This document shows positions 6,052-7,784 of a stretch of 7,784 bases of DNA, in pieces. This DNA is from Candidatus Zixiibacteriota bacterium. GTDB lineage: Bacteria > Blakebacterota > Blakebacteria > Blakebacterales > Blakebacteraceae. Below the pieces are notes generated by a model. The model had not been told where the DNA came from, did no database searches, and worked only from the letters and a program-made list of their open reading frames with translations. Positions within the stretch are counted from its first letter, which is position 1. Every line of letters begins with the position of its first letter. Position numbers and translations under genes: made by a program. Where the stretch lies: contig JAUVWC010000047.1 of the NCBI GenBank assembly GCA_030604325.1, positions 1 to 7,784 on the forward strand. The letters run 5' to 3'.

Positions 6052-7068
6052 GTGGCACATCTAGTAGTAACAGGCGCGGCGGGGTTCATCGGCTCCAACT
6101 TCGTGCACTGGCTGTGCAGCGAGCATCCCGACAGAGAAGTAGTGGTGGTGGATAAACTCACCTATGCCGGAAACCTGGGCAACCTGGAACCGATAAAAGA
6201 CCGCATCCGCTTCGTCAGAGCGGACATCGCCGATGCGGAAGCCATGGCGGAAGTGCTCCGGGGCGCCGACGGCATCATCAACTTCGCCGCCGAATCGCAC
6301 GTCGACCGCAGTCTGGAGGCGGCCGCTCCCTTCCTGCACAGCAATGTGGTCGGGGTGCAGGTGATCCTCGACCTGGTAAAGGAACTCGAGGTTCCCCGCT
6401 TCCTGCAGATCTCCACCGATGAGGTCTACGGATCCGCCCCCGAAGGCACGCGCTTCAACGAAGAGGACCGGCTCAACCCCTCCAGCCCCTATGCGGCCAG
6501 CAAAGCGGCGGCCGACCATCTGGTACAGGCCGCCGTCCACACCTGGACTGTTCCCGCCCTGATCACCCGTGCCAGCAACAACTACGGCCCCTACCAGTTC
6601 CCGGAGAAACTGCTCCCCCTGATGATCACCAACATCATGGAAGAGAAGCCGCTCCCCGTATACGGGGACGGCATGCAGAAGAGGGAGTGGCTGCATGTGC
6701 ACGACCACTGTACTGCGGTGTGGGCGGTGTGGCAGCGGGGGGAGATCGGGCGGATTTATAACCTCGGTACCGGCGATGAAGTGGCCAATCTGGAATTGAT
6801 CAAGACTCTCCTCGCTGTTATGGACGCTTCCGAGGAACTGATCACCTTTGTAACCGACCGCCCCGGCCACGACCGGCGCTATGCGCTGGATATCAGCCGC
6901 CTCACTACAGAGCTGGGGTGGCAACAGCAGATCACCCTCGAGGAGGGGCTGCAGGCGACGATCGAATGGTACCGCGACAACCGCCCGTGGTGGGAATCAA
7001 TAAAGAGCGGCCAGTACCGTGAGTATTATGAGCGGATGTACGGCCGCCGCGGCCCGGCACAGCAATAG
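6052..7068 (+). CDS. rfbB: dTDP-glucose 4,6-dehydratase (RmlB/RfbB)
   Basis: This NAD-dependent extended short-chain dehydrogenase converts dTDP-glucose to dTDP-4-keto-6-deoxyglucose, the second step after RfbA. The 338-residue length fits the family (about 330-360). Residues 6-16 hold the Rossmann NAD motif VTGAAGFIGSN. NFAAESHVDRS (77-87) is a family hallmark. STDEVYG (121-127) carries the catalytic Thr-Asp-Glu set at 122-124, and YAASK gives Tyr147 and Lys151. RASNNYGPYQFPEKL (173-187), REWLHVHDH (211-219) and RPGHDRRYALD (270-280) match the substrate-binding and dimer regions. All catalytic residues are present, so the enzyme should be active. It uses GTG 6052 behind AGGAGG. It is probably co-transcribed with rfbA. 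The epimerase and reductase genes rfbC and rfbD are not in the window, so the final sugar is unknown. Confidence 0.96.
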   Translation: MAHLVVTGAAGFIGSNFVHWLCSEHPDREVVVVDKLTYAGNLGNLEPIKDRIRFVRADIADAEAMAEVLRGADGIINFAAESHVDRSLEAAAPFLHSNVVGVQVILDLVKELEVPRFLQISTDEVYGSAPEGTRFNEEDRLNPSSPYAASKAAADHLVQAAVHTWTVPALITRASNNYGPYQFPEKLLPLMITNIMEEKPLPVYGDGMQKREWLHVHDHCTAVWAVWQRGEIGRIYNLGTGDEVANLELIKTLLAVMDASEELITFVTDRPGHDRRYALDISRLTTELGWQQQITLEEGLQATIEWYRDNRPWWESIKSGQYREYYERMYGRRGPAQQ

Positions 7069-7084
7069 ATTCAGGAAAAACACG

Positions 7085-7123
7085 CCGGAGTAAATACTAC
7101 TTGTCAGAAATACGGTACTCCGG
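7085..7123 (-). terminator. Possible lemA terminator overlapping its own 3' end
   Basis: CCGGAGTA (7085-7092) and TACTCCGG (7116-7123) form perfect eight-base inverted arms with a 23-base loop. Read on the minus strand, the stem is followed by CGTG and five Ts (down to 7076), as in a rho-independent terminator for lemA. The outer arm lies within the last lemA codons and the stop codon falls in the loop, and the loop is longer than usual. rfbB, arriving from the other side, has no T tract of its own here. Confidence 0.4.
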
Positions 7124-7684
7124 AACGTCGGCGAAACCGAAGGCACGCGCCACCCACCTGGTGGGGATCCGGCTGAGGTAGTGCCTGTAAATCCCGACCT
7201 CCTCGTTGTATTGACGACGCTCGATAGCGAGGTGCCCTACAGCATCGGCCAGCTGATCTACCAGATGCCGGATCTCACCGTTCTCAATAGCGGCACTTCC
7301 CCGGATGGCTGAGGCCAGCCTGGCCGCGGCCTCATCCGCCACCAGCTGCGCATATACCTCCTCATTGAATGTCGGGGCTGTATCCACCCCGGCCTGGGCC
7401 CTCCTCCATTCATCAGCTGCCGGCAGATAAGAGCCCCTGTCGGCGAGATCAAAAAGGACATCCGCCAGCAGATCCTGGCGCTGGTCCTGGACCGCCTGAA
7501 CCCGTTCCCAGGCATCTCGAACGGCTTCCTCCCGCGTGATCAGCGCATTGAAGCTGACGATAATCACCACCGTGACTGCCGCCACTAATACCAGCACGAA
7601 CGAGATGCCACCGAGGACTTTCAGGAGAGGACGGCGATCCGCCTCCTCCACCGCTTCCGGCTCCTCAGATCGGACCTCGCTCAC
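7097..7684 (-). CDS. lemA: LemA family membrane protein
   Basis: The product is 195 residues, close to the usual LemA length (about 180-200). An acidic cytoplasmic head (1-19) is followed by one membrane helix (about 24-45) and then a long helical domain. Family signatures are FNALITREEAVRDAWERVQ (45-63), QRQDLLADVL (68-77), ERRQYNEEVGIYRHYL (155-170) and IPTRWVARAFGF (173-184). These correspond to the conserved AW, RRxDL, RxxYN and FP...GF positions of LemA, with some divergence in the middle. LemA proteins are widespread, but their molecular role is not settled. The GTG start at 7684 overlaps the TGA of the upstream gene (GTGA), implying translational coupling, and the ribosome-binding site is weak (GAGAG six bases upstream). 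LemA genes often neighbour TPM-domain or HtpX protease genes, but neither can be confirmed here. The gene converges with rfbB across a 28-base gap. Confidence 0.88.
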   Translation of the reverse strand: MSEVRSEEPEAVEEADRRPLLKVLGGISFVLVLVAAVTVVIIVSFNALITREEAVRDAWERVQAVQDQRQDLLADVLFDLADRGSYLPAADEWRRAQAGVDTAPTFNEEVYAQLVADEAAARLASAIRGSAAIENGEIRHLVDQLADAVGHLAIERRQYNEEVGIYRHYLSRIPTRWVARAFGFADVPEYRISDK

Positions 7685-7784
7685 AACAGGCTCTCTATCT
7701 CCTCCTCATCGGAGGGTGATGACTGCCCATCCCGTCGGTCCGGAGTGAAGGGGGATTCCACCGGGTAGTGCCGCTTCCTCCTGC
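7681..7784 (-). CDS. C-terminal end of an unidentified gene upstream of lemA
   Basis: One minus-strand frame is open from the right window edge to a TGA at 7683-7681, giving 33 residues: a basic start (RRKRHYP), a Pro/Ser-rich middle and an acidic end (DEEEIESLL). The stop overlaps the lemA GTG by four bases, the arrangement expected of a real upstream gene in the same operon. The composition suggests a flexible cytoplasmic tail. I do not recognise the protein. A membrane protein linked to LemA is plausible from context only. Confidence 0.6.
   Translation of the reverse strand, partial: RRKRHYPVESPFTPDRRDGQSSPSDEEEIESLL

Noticed and set aside
6061..6924. 287-codon minus-strand open frame
   Set aside because: It is a mirror of the rfbB coding frame, with no recognisable domain or ribosome-binding site.

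Overview
The window looks like chromosomal DNA from a GC-rich Gram-negative bacterium, probably in or near the Bacteroidetes/FCB superphylum. The evidence is a response regulator fused to a PglZ-type domain (PorX-like) and a signal-peptide-bearing outer-membrane barrel protein with a CBM9-like front end (DUF5916 type). No ribosomal or taxonomic marker is present, so this placement is inference. I count eight genes in three blocks. At least five appear to start at GTG, TTG or CTG rather than ATG. I saw no tRNA, rRNA, CRISPR array, IS element or phage gene.

Block 1 (minus strand, 1-2550, read right to left) is a tight operon: ruvX (Holliday-junction resolvase-like/YqgF), then mltG (endolytic transglycosylase), then a porX-like response regulator cut by the left edge. 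ruvX and mltG overlap by four bases (GTGA), and mltG and the regulator are separated by 14 bases. A good sigma70-like promoter (TTGTTC, 17-base spacer, TATCAT) lies just upstream of ruvX.

Block 2 (plus strand, 2743-7068) is transcribed divergently from block 1. It holds a 773-residue secreted/outer-membrane protein, then rfbA (short-form glucose-1-phosphate thymidylyltransferase) and rfbB (dTDP-glucose 4,6-dehydratase). The last two catalyse the first two steps from glucose-1-phosphate to dTDP-4-keto-6-deoxyglucose, a precursor of rhamnose and other deoxysugars of surface polysaccharides. rfbC and rfbD are not in the window. The intergenic gaps hold several perfect stem-loops.

Block 3 (minus strand, 7097-7784) is a LemA-family membrane protein, overlapped by four bases by the C-terminal end of an unidentified upstream gene that runs off the right edge. 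It converges on rfbB, and an inverted repeat at the junction may terminate lemA.

Most of the window has an envelope theme: peptidoglycan termination, outer-membrane protein, surface sugar synthesis and a regulator family tied to secretion. I do not see convincing evidence of a wholly new system. The most interesting points are the PorX-like regulator co-operonic with mltG and ruvX, the uncertain non-ATG start of the barrel protein, the two-helix N-terminus of MltG, and the stem-loop that could mask the rfbB ribosome-binding site.
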